A stretch of 46,157 nucleotides of DNA from Planctomycetota bacterium (GCA_016872725.1 VGZC01000049.1:1-46157), one strand, 5' to 3'. Counted from the stretch's first letter, positions 1-9,427 are shown. Translations and numbers: made by a program. Notes: generated by a model not told the origin, from the sequence alone.

Positions 1-2
1 AG

Positions 3-980
3 CCCGAACCCGGTAACTTCTTCTCCTCATCGGTGAAGAAATACGCGACGATCGTCAAGATCGGAGGCGAATCCACGGGGCTCAAGCCGGGCATGACGGC
101 GGAAGTCGAGATCCTCGTCGATCATCTCAAGGACGTCCTGACACTGCCGGTCGCCTGCATCGTCGAAGATCAGGGCAAGCACTTCTGCTGGGTCGCGAAG
201 GACGGCCAACCGGAAAGACGCGCGCTCGTTCTCGGAAAAACAAATGACCAGTTCGTGGAAGTCAAGGACGGCGTCGCCGTCGGCGATCAGGTCATTCGCA
301 ATCCGCGCGCCGTTGTCGCCGCGGCGAACCAATCGTCGACCGAAACGAGCGGCGAATCCGAGCCCGCCGATGCGTCCGCTCGATTCGGTAAGGACTCGCC
401 CGGCGCCCGGGAGTCCGGAAAAGGTCCCGGCGCGGGTGGTCCCGGCGCGGGTGGTCCCGGCGCGGGTGGTCCCGGCGCGGGTGGTCCGGGTGCGGGTGGT
501 CCCGGCGCGGGTGGTCCCGGCGCGGGTGGTCCCGGTGCGGGTGGTCTGGGTGCGGGTGGTCCCGGCGGACCTGGAGGCCGACCGGGAGGTCTCGACATGA
601 CGCAGCTTGACAAGGACGGCGACGGAAAACTCTCGAAGGAGGAAGTACCGGCGTTCATGCAGTCGTTCTTCGATCGCGTCGATTCGAACGCGGACGGATT
701 CCTGGACGCCACGGAAATGACGGCCATGCGGAATCGCGCGGGAGGCCGAGGGGCCGGCGGCGGCGGCATGGGGAACCTGATGTCGTTCGACAAGGACGGC
801 GACGGGAAGGTGAGCCCTGAGGAGCTTCCCGAGCCGATGCGACCGATGTTCGAACGCATGGATGCGAACGCCGACGGGTTCATCGATCAGGCGGAAATCG
901 ACGGAATGCGGGACAAGCTCCGATCGGGAGGAGGCGGTGGCGGGTTCGGACCTGGTGGAGGCGGGCCGCCTCCCCAATAG
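3..980 (+). CDS. MacA/HlyD-type efflux adaptor, C-terminal part, with Gly-rich linker and four EF-hands (5' partial)
   Basis: The reading frame is open from the first bases of the window, so the N-terminus lies outside it. The visible start (about residues 1-100) reads as the last beta-barrel and membrane-proximal domain of a periplasmic adaptor of RND or MacAB efflux pumps, for example GLKPGMTAEVEILVDHLKDV followed by LTLPVACIVED. A run of PGAGG repeats follows, then a C-terminal domain with four canonical 12-residue EF-hand loops: DKDGDGKLSKEE (609-644), DSNADGFLDATE (681-716), DKDGDGKVSPEE (789-824) and DANADGFIDQAE (861-896). All have D/N at 1, 3 and 5, Gly at 6 and Glu at 12. The MacB-type permease gene follows 103 bases later on the same strand, which fits an adaptor-permease pair. 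The EF-hand tail is unusual for the family; calcium binding is inferred. Confidence 0.85.
   Translation, partial: PEPGNFFSSSVKKYATIVKIGGESTGLKPGMTAEVEILVDHLKDVLTLPVACIVEDQGKHFCWVAKDGQPERRALVLGKTNDQFVEVKDGVAVGDQVIRNPRAVVAAANQSSTETSGESEPADASARFGKDSPGARESGKGPGAGGPGAGGPGAGGPGAGGPGAGGPGAGGPGAGGPGAGGLGAGGPGGPGGRPGGLDMTQLDKDGDGKLSKEEVPAFMQSFFDRVDSNADGFLDATEMTAMRNRAGGRGAGGGGMGNLMSFDKDGDGKVSPEELPEPMRPMFERMDANADGFIDQAEIDGMRDKLRSGGGGGGFGPGGGGPPPQ
423..557 (+). repeat. 15-bp tandem repeat encoding PGAGG units
   Basis: Nine units of 15 bases with consensus GGTCCCGGCGCGGGT run without a break. Units 5, 8 and 9 carry one to three substitutions. In the adaptor frame they encode GPGAG, read as eight PGAGG and one LGAGG. 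The low divergence suggests recent expansion by slippage. The array forms a flexible linker between the adaptor barrel and the EF-hand domain. Confidence 0.95.
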
Positions 981-1083
981 GCGCGCGTTGGTTCGCGGAC
1001 CGCCGCCGAGCGATTCGGCGGCTTTGTGTCGGCATGCCTGGGATTCGCCGGGTTTGGCTCGAACCGGGAAGAGGTGACGTGTC

Positions 1084-2415
1084 GTGTTGGCTCGCCTGCT
1101 ACAAACGCTGCGCATCGGCGTTTTCAGCCTCCTCCTGCACAAGTTGCGGTCGGGACTCGCTGTCCTTGGCATCCTCATCGGCATCACGGCCGTCATCTGG
1201 CTGGTGGCTCTCGGCGAGGGTGTCAGCTATCAGGCGCAGCAGCAGATCAAGGACCTGGGCGCGACCAACGTGATCGTGCGGAGCGTGAAGCCGACCGAAC
1301 AAGGCTCATCGGGAGGGACGAGTTCGTTTTTTTTGGAATACGGCATCTTGCGGGACGATTTCAAGCGGATCCTCTCCAACGTGCCTGGGGTCGAGAAGGC
1401 TGTCCCGATGCGGGAGATCCGCAAGGAGATCCGGTTCCAGGAACGGAGTGTGGAATCGCGTGTGGTGGGCTGCACGCCCGACTACTTCAGCCAAAACCGG
1501 CTCACGCTCGACCGCGGCCGTTTCCTCACGCCGCTCGACGGAGCCCCTCCGACCAATGTGTGCGTGCTCGCGGCGAGCACGGCGCAGCAACTGTTTCCGC
1601 TCACGAATCCGATCGGGCAGACGGTGAAGATCGAGAACGACTTCTACGTGGTGGTCGGCCGCACGGCCGAGCGTGATCCGACGGCGGCGATCGGCGGAAG
1701 TCTCGACTCGCAGGATTTCGATTTCGACGCGTACATTCCGATCGAAACGCTTCGGGCGCGGATCGGCGACACGGTTTTCACGAGCCGATCGGGGAGCCGC
1801 GAGGGCGAAGTCGTTCAGCTCAGCCAGGTCACCGTCACCATCCGGTCGCTCGACGATGTCGATCAGGCGGCCGACATCATCAGAACGCTCATGGAGAAGT
1901 ACCACCCTCGCAAGGACTTTGGGGTGGTGGTGCCCAAAGAGCTGCTGCGGCAAGCGGAGTTACTCCGCATGATGTTCAATCTGCTGCTCGTCTTGATCGC
2001 GGGAATCTCGCTCGTCGTCGGCGGCATCGGCATCATGAACATCATGCTCGCCACCGTCACGGAGCGCACGCGCGAGATCGGCGTGCGCCGCGCGCTCGGC
2101 GCCCGAAAACGCGATATCGTGCACCAGTTCCTGATCGAAGCGGTCGTGCTGACCGGGCTCGGCGGCTCGCTCGGCGTCGGCCTTGGCGCCGCATGCGGAC
2201 CGACCGTCGACTTGGTGCGCGTCTCGGCGGAGCGGTTCTTTCCCGCGCAGATGAGCGCCCTTCCGCAGACGATCAAGGAACTCGAACCCCGCATCGCGAC
2301 CTGGTCGATCCTCGCGTCGCTCGGGATCGCCGTCGGTGTCGGCGTGGTCTTCGGCTTGTATCCGGCCTACCGCGCTGCGAACATGGACCCGATCGAGGCC
2401 CTGCGGCACGAATAG
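1084..2415 (+). CDS. MacB-type ABC transporter permease (FtsX superfamily)
   Basis: A 443-residue inner-membrane permease. The N-terminus has a transmembrane segment (about 20-45, GLAVLGILIGITAVIW) with the usual LLxHKLRSGL lead-in. A large periplasmic MacB-like core domain follows (about 50-290). Three more C-terminal helices begin with a LLVLIAGISLVVGGIGIMNI-type segment, followed by the coupling-helix motif TERTREIGVRRALGAR that contacts the ATPase. The start is GTG at 1084, giving MLARLLQTLRIG; a purine-rich GAAGAGG lies upstream. It follows the adaptor gene and probably forms a tripartite export pump with it. The MacB ATP-binding subunit is not between them and may lie upstream of the window. 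The substrate is unknown. Confidence 0.88.
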   Translation: MLARLLQTLRIGVFSLLLHKLRSGLAVLGILIGITAVIWLVALGEGVSYQAQQQIKDLGATNVIVRSVKPTEQGSSGGTSSFFLEYGILRDDFKRILSNVPGVEKAVPMREIRKEIRFQERSVESRVVGCTPDYFSQNRLTLDRGRFLTPLDGAPPTNVCVLAASTAQQLFPLTNPIGQTVKIENDFYVVVGRTAERDPTAAIGGSLDSQDFDFDAYIPIETLRARIGDTVFTSRSGSREGEVVQLSQVTVTIRSLDDVDQAADIIRTLMEKYHPRKDFGVVVPKELLRQAELLRMMFNLLLVLIAGISLVVGGIGIMNIMLATVTERTREIGVRRALGARKRDIVHQFLIEAVVLTGLGGSLGVGLGAACGPTVDLVRVSAERFFPAQMSALPQTIKELEPRIATWSILASLGIAVGVGVVFGLYPAYRAANMDPIEALRHE

Positions 2416-2494
2416 GCCGTGGGGGGGCCGATCGGATCGGAACCGCATCGTACGGCCTCGCCTCGCATCACACCCTCGACCGGAGCTTCTTGAC

Positions 2495-3829
2495 GTGATC
2501 CACCGAGCGTTTGTTGTTTGTTCGCTTTTGAGCTTGTCCCTGACCGCGGCGTTGGGAACGCGTCCCGCTTCCGCCGACTGGCCGCAATGGCGAGGCCCGG
2601 GCGGACAAGGCCACGCGGCGGCCCGCGATCTTCCCGAGACGTGGAGCGAATCGGAGAATGTGCGGTGGCGCACCGAGATCCACGGTCGAGGCTGGTCGTC
2701 GCCCGTGATCGAGGGCAACATGATCTGGGTGACGACGGCGATCGCGGCCGAGGCGCCGGAATCGGACCGCGAGAAACGGCTCACCGGCAACACGAACCCG
2801 CAGCCCCTGCATGTCGCGGACCGGGTGAGCTTGCGGGCGATCGGCATCGAGCGGGAAACGGGTAAGCGGCTCCACGACGTGGAGCTGCTCGACGTCGCGA
2901 AGCCCCAGCCGATCCACACGCTCAATTCGTATGCCTCGCCGACCCCGATCCTCTCCGACGGGAAACTCTACTGCCACTTCGGAACGAACGGCACGGCGTG
3001 CTACGACACGCGCGAAAACCGGATTGAGTGGACGAACCAGACGCTGCGCATCGCGCACGAGAACGGGCCGGGCAGTTCGCCCGTTCTCTGGCGCAACCTG
3101 CTGATCATTCCGTGCGACGGAAGCGACGAACAGTACATCGCGGCGCTCGACGCGCGGACCGGGAAGCTCGCGTGGAAGACGCCCCGCAGCGGAACGATGG
3201 ACGAGAACCCCCAGCTCAAGAAGGCGTACGGAACACCGCTGATTGTCGAGCTTGACGGACGCGAGCTCGTACTCTCGTCGGCGGCGAACTGGGTCTACGC
3301 CTACGAACCCGAGACGGGCGCGGAGGTCTGGAAAGTCGCGTACGGCGTACTGGGATTCTCGATCGTCGCTCGGCCGGTCGTCGACGACGGCATGCTCTAC
3401 GTGAGCACGTGCTTCATGCGTCCCGAGCTGCTTGCGATCCGTTTGAAAGGTCCGAACGGTCCGGAAATCGCCTGGAAATCGGAACGGCAAGTTCCCCAGA
3501 TGCCTTCGCCGCTGCTCGTCGACGGCCTGCTCTACCTCGTGAACGACAAGGGAATCGCGACCTGCCTTGACGCGAAGACGGGCGATGTCGTCTGGAGCGA
3601 TCGGCTCGGCGGCAATTTCAGTTCGTCGCCGATGTTCGCCGATGGCCGGATCTACGTCGCGAACCGCGAGGGTACGACGTTTGTGCTCGCCCCCGGCAAG
3701 GAGTTCCGTCTGCTCGCCCGCAACACGCTCGACGGAGAAATCTTCGCGACACCCGCGGCGCTCGACGGAGAACTTTACTACCGGACCGACAAGGCCCTCT
3801 ATCGGCTCGGCGGATCGCGTCCGAACTGA
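2495..3829 (+). CDS. Exported PQQ-like beta-propeller protein
   Basis: A 444-residue protein chosen to start at GTG 2495, because GGAG lies about 8 bases upstream and the product begins with a signal peptide (VIHRAFVVCSLLSLSLTAAL, then Ala-Ser-Ala at about residues 24-27). The mature protein opens with DWPQWRGPGGQG, the W-R-G-P signature of planctomycete quinoprotein-type propellers. Repeated blade motifs follow, such as LDARTGKLAWKT, EPETGAEVWKV and LDAKTGDVVWSD. These are PQQ-type W-motif repeats, but PQQ binding and dehydrogenase catalysis are not shown, and many such proteins are annotated only as outer membrane assembly (BamB)-like. The gene is about 79 bases downstream of the permease and may share its transcript. 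Confidence 0.85.
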   Translation: MIHRAFVVCSLLSLSLTAALGTRPASADWPQWRGPGGQGHAAARDLPETWSESENVRWRTEIHGRGWSSPVIEGNMIWVTTAIAAEAPESDREKRLTGNTNPQPLHVADRVSLRAIGIERETGKRLHDVELLDVAKPQPIHTLNSYASPTPILSDGKLYCHFGTNGTACYDTRENRIEWTNQTLRIAHENGPGSSPVLWRNLLIIPCDGSDEQYIAALDARTGKLAWKTPRSGTMDENPQLKKAYGTPLIVELDGRELVLSSAANWVYAYEPETGAEVWKVAYGVLGFSIVARPVVDDGMLYVSTCFMRPELLAIRLKGPNGPEIAWKSERQVPQMPSPLLVDGLLYLVNDKGIATCLDAKTGDVVWSDRLGGNFSSSPMFADGRIYVANREGTTFVLAPGKEFRLLARNTLDGEIFATPAALDGELYYRTDKALYRLGGSRPN

Positions 3830-3833
3830 TCCT

Positions 3834-3850
3834 CGCGGCGGATCGCCGCG
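3834..3850. terminator. Hairpin between convergent genes, no T-tract
   Basis: A perfect 7-bp stem (CGCGGCG / CGCCGCG) with a GAT loop sits in the 59-base gap between two convergent genes. It could act as a bidirectional transcript end. Neither side has a run of Ts, so intrinsic termination is doubtful. Confidence 0.3.
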
Positions 3851-3888
3851 CCGACCGGACGACCAATGGCATCGCGGGGACGGGCGCA

Positions 3889-6477
3889 TCAGAGGATGGC
3901 GAGCGGGTCGCGGCGTTCTTCGAGCGTGCCTCGCGTCACGCCGACTCGGTTGGCGGCCCGCAGCGTGCGCCATACGTCGCGTCCGCGCGCTCGGCCCGCG
4001 AGCAGATCGGCGTAGAGCTCGACGACGCGCCGCGCGGCTTGGCTGTCCTCGTCGAGCAGTTCCACGCGAAAGTCGCGGATGCCGTTCGCGATCAACGCGG
4101 GCACGACTTCCGCCGCGCTCTGCGCGACCGCGTTGAACAGCGTATTGCGGCAACCGACATCGGCGAGCAGCGGATGTTCCATGCCGACCCGGTCGCGAAG
4201 TCGCACGGTGTGCGCGTCGCACGGGCGCCCGCAATCCGTCCGATCGTGGCCGGGCGACATCACGGCGCAAAACACACAGTGCGCCATGTGGAATAGCGGC
4301 ATGTGCTGGTGCGCGACGATTTCGAGACCCCAGGGTCCACACGCGGACACCAGATCCGATAGTTGATCGCGGTTCAGGTCGTACGAGGGAACCACACGGA
4401 CCGCGCCCCGGTCCCGCAAGAACGCGAACGACAGGTCATTGGCCGTATTGAGCGAGAAGTCGGCGACCACGCTGATTCCGGCGTCGCGGAAGAAGGCAAG
4501 CCCCGCGAGGTTCCGAACCAGGACGCCGTCCGGTTCCAACTTCGCCATCGCGCGAAACAGGCCGATTTCACCCGGCTTCTGGATGCGCGGCGTCGCGAGG
4601 ACCAGTTCGGCCCGGGCGTTCCGCGCCAGGGACGCGGCGCGCCGCATCTCGTCGAGTGACGGGAAGTCGGCATATAGATTCCGAGCGCCGACCTCCAAGA
4701 CCGCCTCGATCTGGTGTACCGCGCGGCAAAGGACGCGCAGGATGGGCAACGAACCGCTCGGCTCCGACGGCGCGTCGCGACGCGCCGAGCGATTCCGATC
4801 GGCGCGAAGCCGTTCGAGCGAGTCCGGACTCCCGATCGTTCGCGAAGCGGGCGTGCCCGCGCTTTCTTCGAGACGCTCGATCATCGCGTGCCGGATCCGT
4901 CCGAGCATGCTCAGCGGAACCATCGGCTCGCCCTCGATGGCCCCTTCGAACTCAACCAGTTCGTAGGGGGTCGCGCCGAGCCTCCCGAGCTGCGCGGCGA
5001 GGAACGGCTGATCGGCGGGCCGATTTCGCGCGGCGGCCAACCGTTCATCCCCTCGAACCTCGCACGCGCCGCCGTTCTCCGCGCGTGCCGTGACGACGAG
5101 CGGTTCGCCGACCGCCGCGCGCACCGAGCATCGCAGGGCGATCTTGCGGCGCGGCGTTTCGCCCGCGAACGTCTTGCGCCACCGACGAGCTAGCTCGGGA
5201 TCGTCGGTCTTCCATACGACTTGTCCCGGAAAGATCGTCGATGGGTCGATGGCTCCGCGCGCGAGGACGATTTCGGCGATCCCCGAGTCGACGGCGTGCT
5301 CGACGGGCCGGTCATCGACGAACACGCCGAAGACGCGCCCGCCTTGTTCCTCGCAGCGCGCTCGATCGCCCGCGAACACGATGCCGTCGCCCGGCTTGAC
5401 CGGTCGGACGAGCCGCACGGACACGCGCCGCCCGCGCACGCGCGTGACCGTTCCAAGCCGCACGCCGCGGTTCGCGGAACCAAGGCCCGGCACGAGCGCC
5501 TTATGGTCATCGCCCCGCAGCCAGCCGGCGGAGAACCCACGGGAGAAGGCGAGTTCCATTTCGTCGACCTCGCGCGGATCCAGCCGCTCGGGCCGGCCGG
5601 CGAGCGCCGCGTCGAGCGCGTGCCGGTAATGGCTCGTGATGTTGGCCACGTACTCGGCCGTCTTGAGCCGGCCTTCGATCTTGAACGCGCCCGCGCCGGC
5701 GTCGATGAGTTCCCCGATCAGATCATGGGCCGCGAGGTCCTGGGGGCTCAGCAGGTAGCGGACGTCCCCCAGATCGACGTCCTTGCCGTCGCGGACGAGT
5801 TCGTAGGGCAAACGGCACGCCTGGGCGCATTGGCCACGGTTCGCGCTTCGGCCGCCGAGCGATTCGCTGGTAAGGCACTGGCCGGAATAGGCGACGCACA
5901 GCGCGCCGTGCACGAAGACCTCGAGCACAATACCGCACCGCCGATGGATCGCGCGGATCTCCTCGATCGACAACTCGCGCGCCAGCACGACACGCTCGAT
6001 CCCCAGCTCCTCCGCGACCAGGATGTTCTCCGCGCTCGTGAGCGACATTTGGGTCGACGCGTGGATCGGAAAGTCGGGACACACCTCGCGAATCAGACGG
6101 GCGACCCCGAGATCCTGAACGAGGACCGCGTCGGCCCCCGATTCGGCGACGCGCCGAATCGTCCGCTCCATCTCCGGAAGTTCGGCGGGAAAGACGAGCG
6201 TGTTCAACGTGACGTAGCCGCGAACGCCTCGGCGATGCAAGCCGCGCATCGTCCCTGCCAGCTCGTCGATCGGAAAGTTGACTGCCCGCGCCCGCGCGTT
6301 GAATCCATGATCGAGCCCGAAATAGACGGCATCCGCGCCGTTTTCGACAGCGGCGCGCAGGCAATCCGCGTCGCCCGCCGGCGCCAGCAATTCCGGACGC
6401 GCGGCCCGCCTCGGCGCGGCGAGCGGCTCGGCGCGATCGTTCGGGAGCGGGTCGATTCGGTTACTGGTGTCGGACAT
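3889..6477 (-). CDS. Double-domain U32 family peptidase (TrhP/RlhA-like)
   Basis: About 862 residues, the long two-module form of the U32 family, which in characterised members supports hydroxylation of tRNA or rRNA. The first U32 module (about 28-330) starts RPELLAPAGDADCL and contains the family signature HGALCVAYSGQC followed by GGRSANRGQCAQACRLPYEL, giving four conserved cysteines at about 194, 201, 217 and 221, probably iron-sulfur ligands. A middle DUF3656-like region follows. The C-terminal module carries a second cysteine set in HCVFCAVMSPGHDRTDCGRP and then C. The ATG at 6477 is preferred because the conserved part begins shortly after it; a GTG at 6501 in the same frame is possible. 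Neither has a clear ribosome site. The gene is the last of a minus-strand run. Confidence 0.88.
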   Translation of the reverse strand: MSDTSNRIDPLPNDRAEPLAAPRRAARPELLAPAGDADCLRAAVENGADAVYFGLDHGFNARARAVNFPIDELAGTMRGLHRRGVRGYVTLNTLVFPAELPEMERTIRRVAESGADAVLVQDLGVARLIREVCPDFPIHASTQMSLTSAENILVAEELGIERVVLARELSIEEIRAIHRRCGIVLEVFVHGALCVAYSGQCLTSESLGGRSANRGQCAQACRLPYELVRDGKDVDLGDVRYLLSPQDLAAHDLIGELIDAGAGAFKIEGRLKTAEYVANITSHYRHALDAALAGRPERLDPREVDEMELAFSRGFSAGWLRGDDHKALVPGLGSANRGVRLGTVTRVRGRRVSVRLVRPVKPGDGIVFAGDRARCEEQGGRVFGVFVDDRPVEHAVDSGIAEIVLARGAIDPSTIFPGQVVWKTDDPELARRWRKTFAGETPRRKIALRCSVRAAVGEPLVVTARAENGGACEVRGDERLAAARNRPADQPFLAAQLGRLGATPYELVEFEGAIEGEPMVPLSMLGRIRHAMIERLEESAGTPASRTIGSPDSLERLRADRNRSARRDAPSEPSGSLPILRVLCRAVHQIEAVLEVGARNLYADFPSLDEMRRAASLARNARAELVLATPRIQKPGEIGLFRAMAKLEPDGVLVRNLAGLAFFRDAGISVVADFSLNTANDLSFAFLRDRGAVRVVPSYDLNRDQLSDLVSACGPWGLEIVAHQHMPLFHMAHCVFCAVMSPGHDRTDCGRPCDAHTVRLRDRVGMEHPLLADVGCRNTLFNAVAQSAAEVVPALIANGIRDFRVELLDEDSQAARRVVELYADLLAGRARGRDVWRTLRAANRVGVTRGTLEERRDPLAIL

Positions 6478-6562
6478 CGGCGGACCCCGGGGCCCGGGCA
6501 CGGCCCGTCATTCACGCGCCGCGCGGGGCGCATCGGCCCGATCCGGGCCGCGGCGCGACCGA

Positions 6563-8287
6563 TTACGGCGCGGCTGGCCGAGTCGTCGGGTCGAGCAGCG
6601 CTTCCGGATGATCGAGTACGAGATAATGGCCGTGGTCCGCCGTCACGATCACGGCGGTTTGCTCCCATGCGCCCCGCGTCTCGACCCATTCCGTCACCGC
6701 GTGAAACGCATCGTCGCCGCTCATCACGGCGCCGATCGAACTGTCGATGTTGTTGGAGTGGTTCGCCCAATCGACGTCGCCCGCTTCGATCAGAAGCCAG
6801 AACGAATCCGACCGCGACGCGAGCACATCGAGCGCCGTTCGAGTCATGTCGGCGAGCGTCGGATTTTCGGCGATGTCGGCCTCCGAATACGACTCGGCGG
6901 CGACCGGCGTCAACTTGCCCGCCTTGATCGCGACCCCGGCCGTCGGATTGTGGTTTCCATCGGCCGTACGGAACGGCAAATGGCCCGTTTCCTTGTGGCC
7001 GAAGAGCCCGAAGAGCCGCTGACGGCGGTCGATGGCCGCACGCGCGGCTTGATCGAGGACCTCACGGCCCTTCATCCCGGCCGTTCGGTGCACGACGCGA
7101 TAGGGACCGCCGGTCGCCGCATCGATGGCCGCCAGATCGCTCGGCGCGATGAACCGGTTCCCGGCCTCGAAGTTCGTTCCCTGATTCGAATCCTCGGCTT
7201 TCTCCACGCCCCAGCCGGCGCCGAGCAGCACATCGACACCGGGCGACGGATGTTCGGGATGCGATACGGATCGACGCCCGAGCAGGTCCCGGGTCAGATC
7301 CTGATAGTCGTCCCGGTGCACATTGTGCGCGTACGCGGCGGCCGGCGTCGCATGGCTGATCGGAACGGACGAGACCACGCCGATCGCATAACCTATCTTC
7401 TGCAACTGGTGGGCGATCGTCTGGGCCTGGGCTCCCTGGGCGTCGACGTTGATCGAGTCGTTGTAGGTCTTGATTCCCGCCGTCATCGACGTCGCCGACG
7501 ATGCGGAATCGGTAACCGCGTGCGGGCAGTCGCGATTCTTCCCGATCAGGTATTCGCCGTTCGGGGGCACGCTCCATGGCGTCGCGCCCCCGCGCGCCGC
7601 GCTGTACCCGCCCGCCGTCTTGCCACCGGGATTCGCGACCGTCTGCGCGTTGACGTCGACCGACGTGCCGTCGTTGTGCGGGCTGGTCACCATGAATCCA
7701 AAATCGGTTGTTGCGCCGCGGTAGTCCTGGAAGTGAAGACCGTTGCCTCGGCCCGACGCATAACCCGCTTGATTTGAACGCGCGATGGCCGCCGCGCGCG
7801 TCGTTTGCCAGTCCATGCCGTCGAAGACGATCAGCACGATGAACCGCTTGCCCGCCTCCGCCGCGCGCGCCTGGAGTCGATGGACGTCGGTCTGATCGAA
7901 GTACTCCGCGCTCGAATTCACGGTTTCCTCGGGAATGCGTCCGTAGATTCGGCGGACGGCGTCTTCGCTCCGATACACGCTCCGCGCGCCGGCGACTTCC
8001 TCGAGCGTCCAACCAAACGAATAGACGGGAATCAACCGGTTGGAATGGCTCGTCCAATTCGACAATCGATCGGGACGAGTCCCCCAATGGAACGCGTCGG
8101 ACCGGCCCTGCTCCACGGCGGCCGTCTGCAGCGCCCGCAGGCGGTCCTCCGAACGCGCGGTCGACGCCGGAAACACCAAGCCGAACGCGATCAAGACGGC
8201 GCACGCGACGATGCGATCGCGTCGGAAGCGGGCCCGCATCGTCCCCGCTTGGCGTTCGCGCGAAACAGGCCCCACGACATTGGACAT
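6563..8287 (-). CDS. Alkaline phosphatase family protein, exported
   Basis: About 574 residues. A secretion signal is visible (RIVACAVLIAFGLVFPASTA). Family motifs are present in order: VFDGMDWQT (metal-binding Asp), DSASSATSMTAGIKTYN (the DSA nucleophile-serine motif), LIEAGDVDWANHSNN (metal-binding acid and His) and VTADHGHY (terminal metal ligands). It therefore probably hydrolyses phosphomonoesters outside the cytoplasm. The ATG at 8287 is chosen because GGGAG lies 9 bases upstream. An ATG at 8239 would place the signal peptide directly at the N-terminus and is a real alternative. The frame stays open far upstream, but that part is antisense-like shadow of the next gene and is not included. 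It lies 59 bases downstream of the isomerase-like gene on the same strand. Confidence 0.88.
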   Translation of the reverse strand: MSNVVGPVSRERQAGTMRARFRRDRIVACAVLIAFGLVFPASTARSEDRLRALQTAAVEQGRSDAFHWGTRPDRLSNWTSHSNRLIPVYSFGWTLEEVAGARSVYRSEDAVRRIYGRIPEETVNSSAEYFDQTDVHRLQARAAEAGKRFIVLIVFDGMDWQTTRAAAIARSNQAGYASGRGNGLHFQDYRGATTDFGFMVTSPHNDGTSVDVNAQTVANPGGKTAGGYSAARGGATPWSVPPNGEYLIGKNRDCPHAVTDSASSATSMTAGIKTYNDSINVDAQGAQAQTIAHQLQKIGYAIGVVSSVPISHATPAAAYAHNVHRDDYQDLTRDLLGRRSVSHPEHPSPGVDVLLGAGWGVEKAEDSNQGTNFEAGNRFIAPSDLAAIDAATGGPYRVVHRTAGMKGREVLDQAARAAIDRRQRLFGLFGHKETGHLPFRTADGNHNPTAGVAIKAGKLTPVAAESYSEADIAENPTLADMTRTALDVLASRSDSFWLLIEAGDVDWANHSNNIDSSIGAVMSGDDAFHAVTEWVETRGAWEQTAVIVTADHGHYLVLDHPEALLDPTTRPAAP

Positions 8288-8346
8288 CAATGAAAACTCC
8301 CGGCCCGCCGTGATCGAGCCCATGCGGTGACACGTTCCGCGCGGAT

Positions 8347-9279
8347 TCACCCTTGCGCGGCGCGGACCATTTTCTGAAAGAGGGCGCCCTGCGCGGCGAG
8401 CGCCGCGACCGGATCGGCCGGCGAACCGCTCGCTTCCAGCATCACCCATCCCTGGTAGTCCATTCCCACCAACAACCCGATCAACTCCTCGTACGGATAG
8501 TCGGGCGAATCGAGTTCCCGAACGTGGCAGGTCGCTCCGAAGCGATGCGACACGAGTTCGAAATTGCGGCGAAGGCCTTCGCCCTGGAGGTCCTGGGCGT
8601 TCGAATTCCAACAAATGGCCACGTGATCGTGGTTCGCGATGTCCAGGATGGCCCGAATCGTCGGCAGTTCCGCGCACTGGCCATGGACCTCCAACCGGAC
8701 CTGTTGGCCCAGATCCCTGGCGGCGGCGCCCAATGCGTTCAGCGTCGTTCCGATCTGTTCGATCGTCTTTTCCCTGGGCACATCCGCATGGAACCGGTCG
8801 GGCTTGACCTTCACGCCCGAGCCGCCGACATCGTGGCTCAATTGAAGGAACCGTTTGACTTCCTCGACCGCCTTGCGCAGCGAGGCCGCGTCGGGATGGT
8901 CGAGCCGCTCGTTGCCGCCGAGTCCGACGAGCTTGACGCGGCTGTCCGCGAACCGTTTCGCGACATCGGCGCGCGCCGCGCGATCGAGGTTCGGTTCCAC
9001 GCCGTGCTTGTGGGTCGTGCGGAGTTCGACGCCGAGCACATTCGCTTTGTCGCAGTTCGCGATGAGTTGTTCGAGCGTCCAGTGCTGTCCCCAAAGGTAT
9101 GTCACAAGCCCGTACGCCATCCGATCGCCCTTTTTTCGCGAGGCAGGCGCATCGGCATGGGCGAACGGAAGGAAGCGGGGAGCGAATCGTCCGGTCGGCT
9201 CGACGCCGACCGCGCCGGATCCAAGCGTTCCGAGCCACGCGGAACACCGCAAGAAGGATCGTCGCGTGCGGCCGGTCAT
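8347..9279 (-). CDS. Tat-exported sugar phosphate isomerase/epimerase-like TIM barrel
   Basis: About 310 residues. The start at ATG 9279 gives MTGRTRRSFLRCSAWLG, a twin-arginine signal (T-R-R-S-F-L-R) followed by a hydrophobic stretch. The rest is an AP-endonuclease-2/xylose isomerase-like barrel: YGLVTYLWGQHWTLEQLI, VLGVELRTTHKHG, GSGVKVKPDRFH, VRLEVHGQCAELP, HVAICWNSNAQD and GWVMLEASG. The acidic and histidine residues (E-R-T-T-H-K-H, E-V-H-G, W-N-S-N, E-A-S-G) sit where the family binds a divalent metal. These Tat-exported members are common in planctomycetes and their substrates are mostly unknown. It precedes the alkaline phosphatase on the same strand. Confidence 0.82.
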   Translation of the reverse strand: MTGRTRRSFLRCSAWLGTLGSGAVGVEPTGRFAPRFLPFAHADAPASRKKGDRMAYGLVTYLWGQHWTLEQLIANCDKANVLGVELRTTHKHGVEPNLDRAARADVAKRFADSRVKLVGLGGNERLDHPDAASLRKAVEEVKRFLQLSHDVGGSGVKVKPDRFHADVPREKTIEQIGTTLNALGAAARDLGQQVRLEVHGQCAELPTIRAILDIANHDHVAICWNSNAQDLQGEGLRRNFELVSHRFGATCHVRELDSPDYPYEELIGLLVGMDYQGWVMLEASGSPADPVAALAAQGALFQKMVRAAQG

Positions 9280-9427
9280 GGGGTCGGTCCCGGAAAGCGC
9301 GGCGGGGAAGGCGGGAACGCGGCGCACGGGCCGCCGCACGGGTCCAGCATAGGCGAGCCGCCACCCGTGTCAACCACCCGAATCCTCGCCGCGAACGGCC
9401 TCCTCGCGCCGTGCGCGCAAGGGCCGA

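Noticed and set aside
5221-6927. 568-codon plus-strand frame opposite the U32 and phosphatase genes
   Set aside because: Composition is Arg/Ala/Asp-rich with no domain, typical antisense shadow of GC-rich genes. Both minus-strand genes have strong family motifs.
8288-9373. N-terminal extension of the alkaline phosphatase frame
   Set aside because: The frame stays open by chance, but this part is Arg-rich and overlaps the isomerase-like gene in another phase of the same strand. The signal peptide marks the true start.
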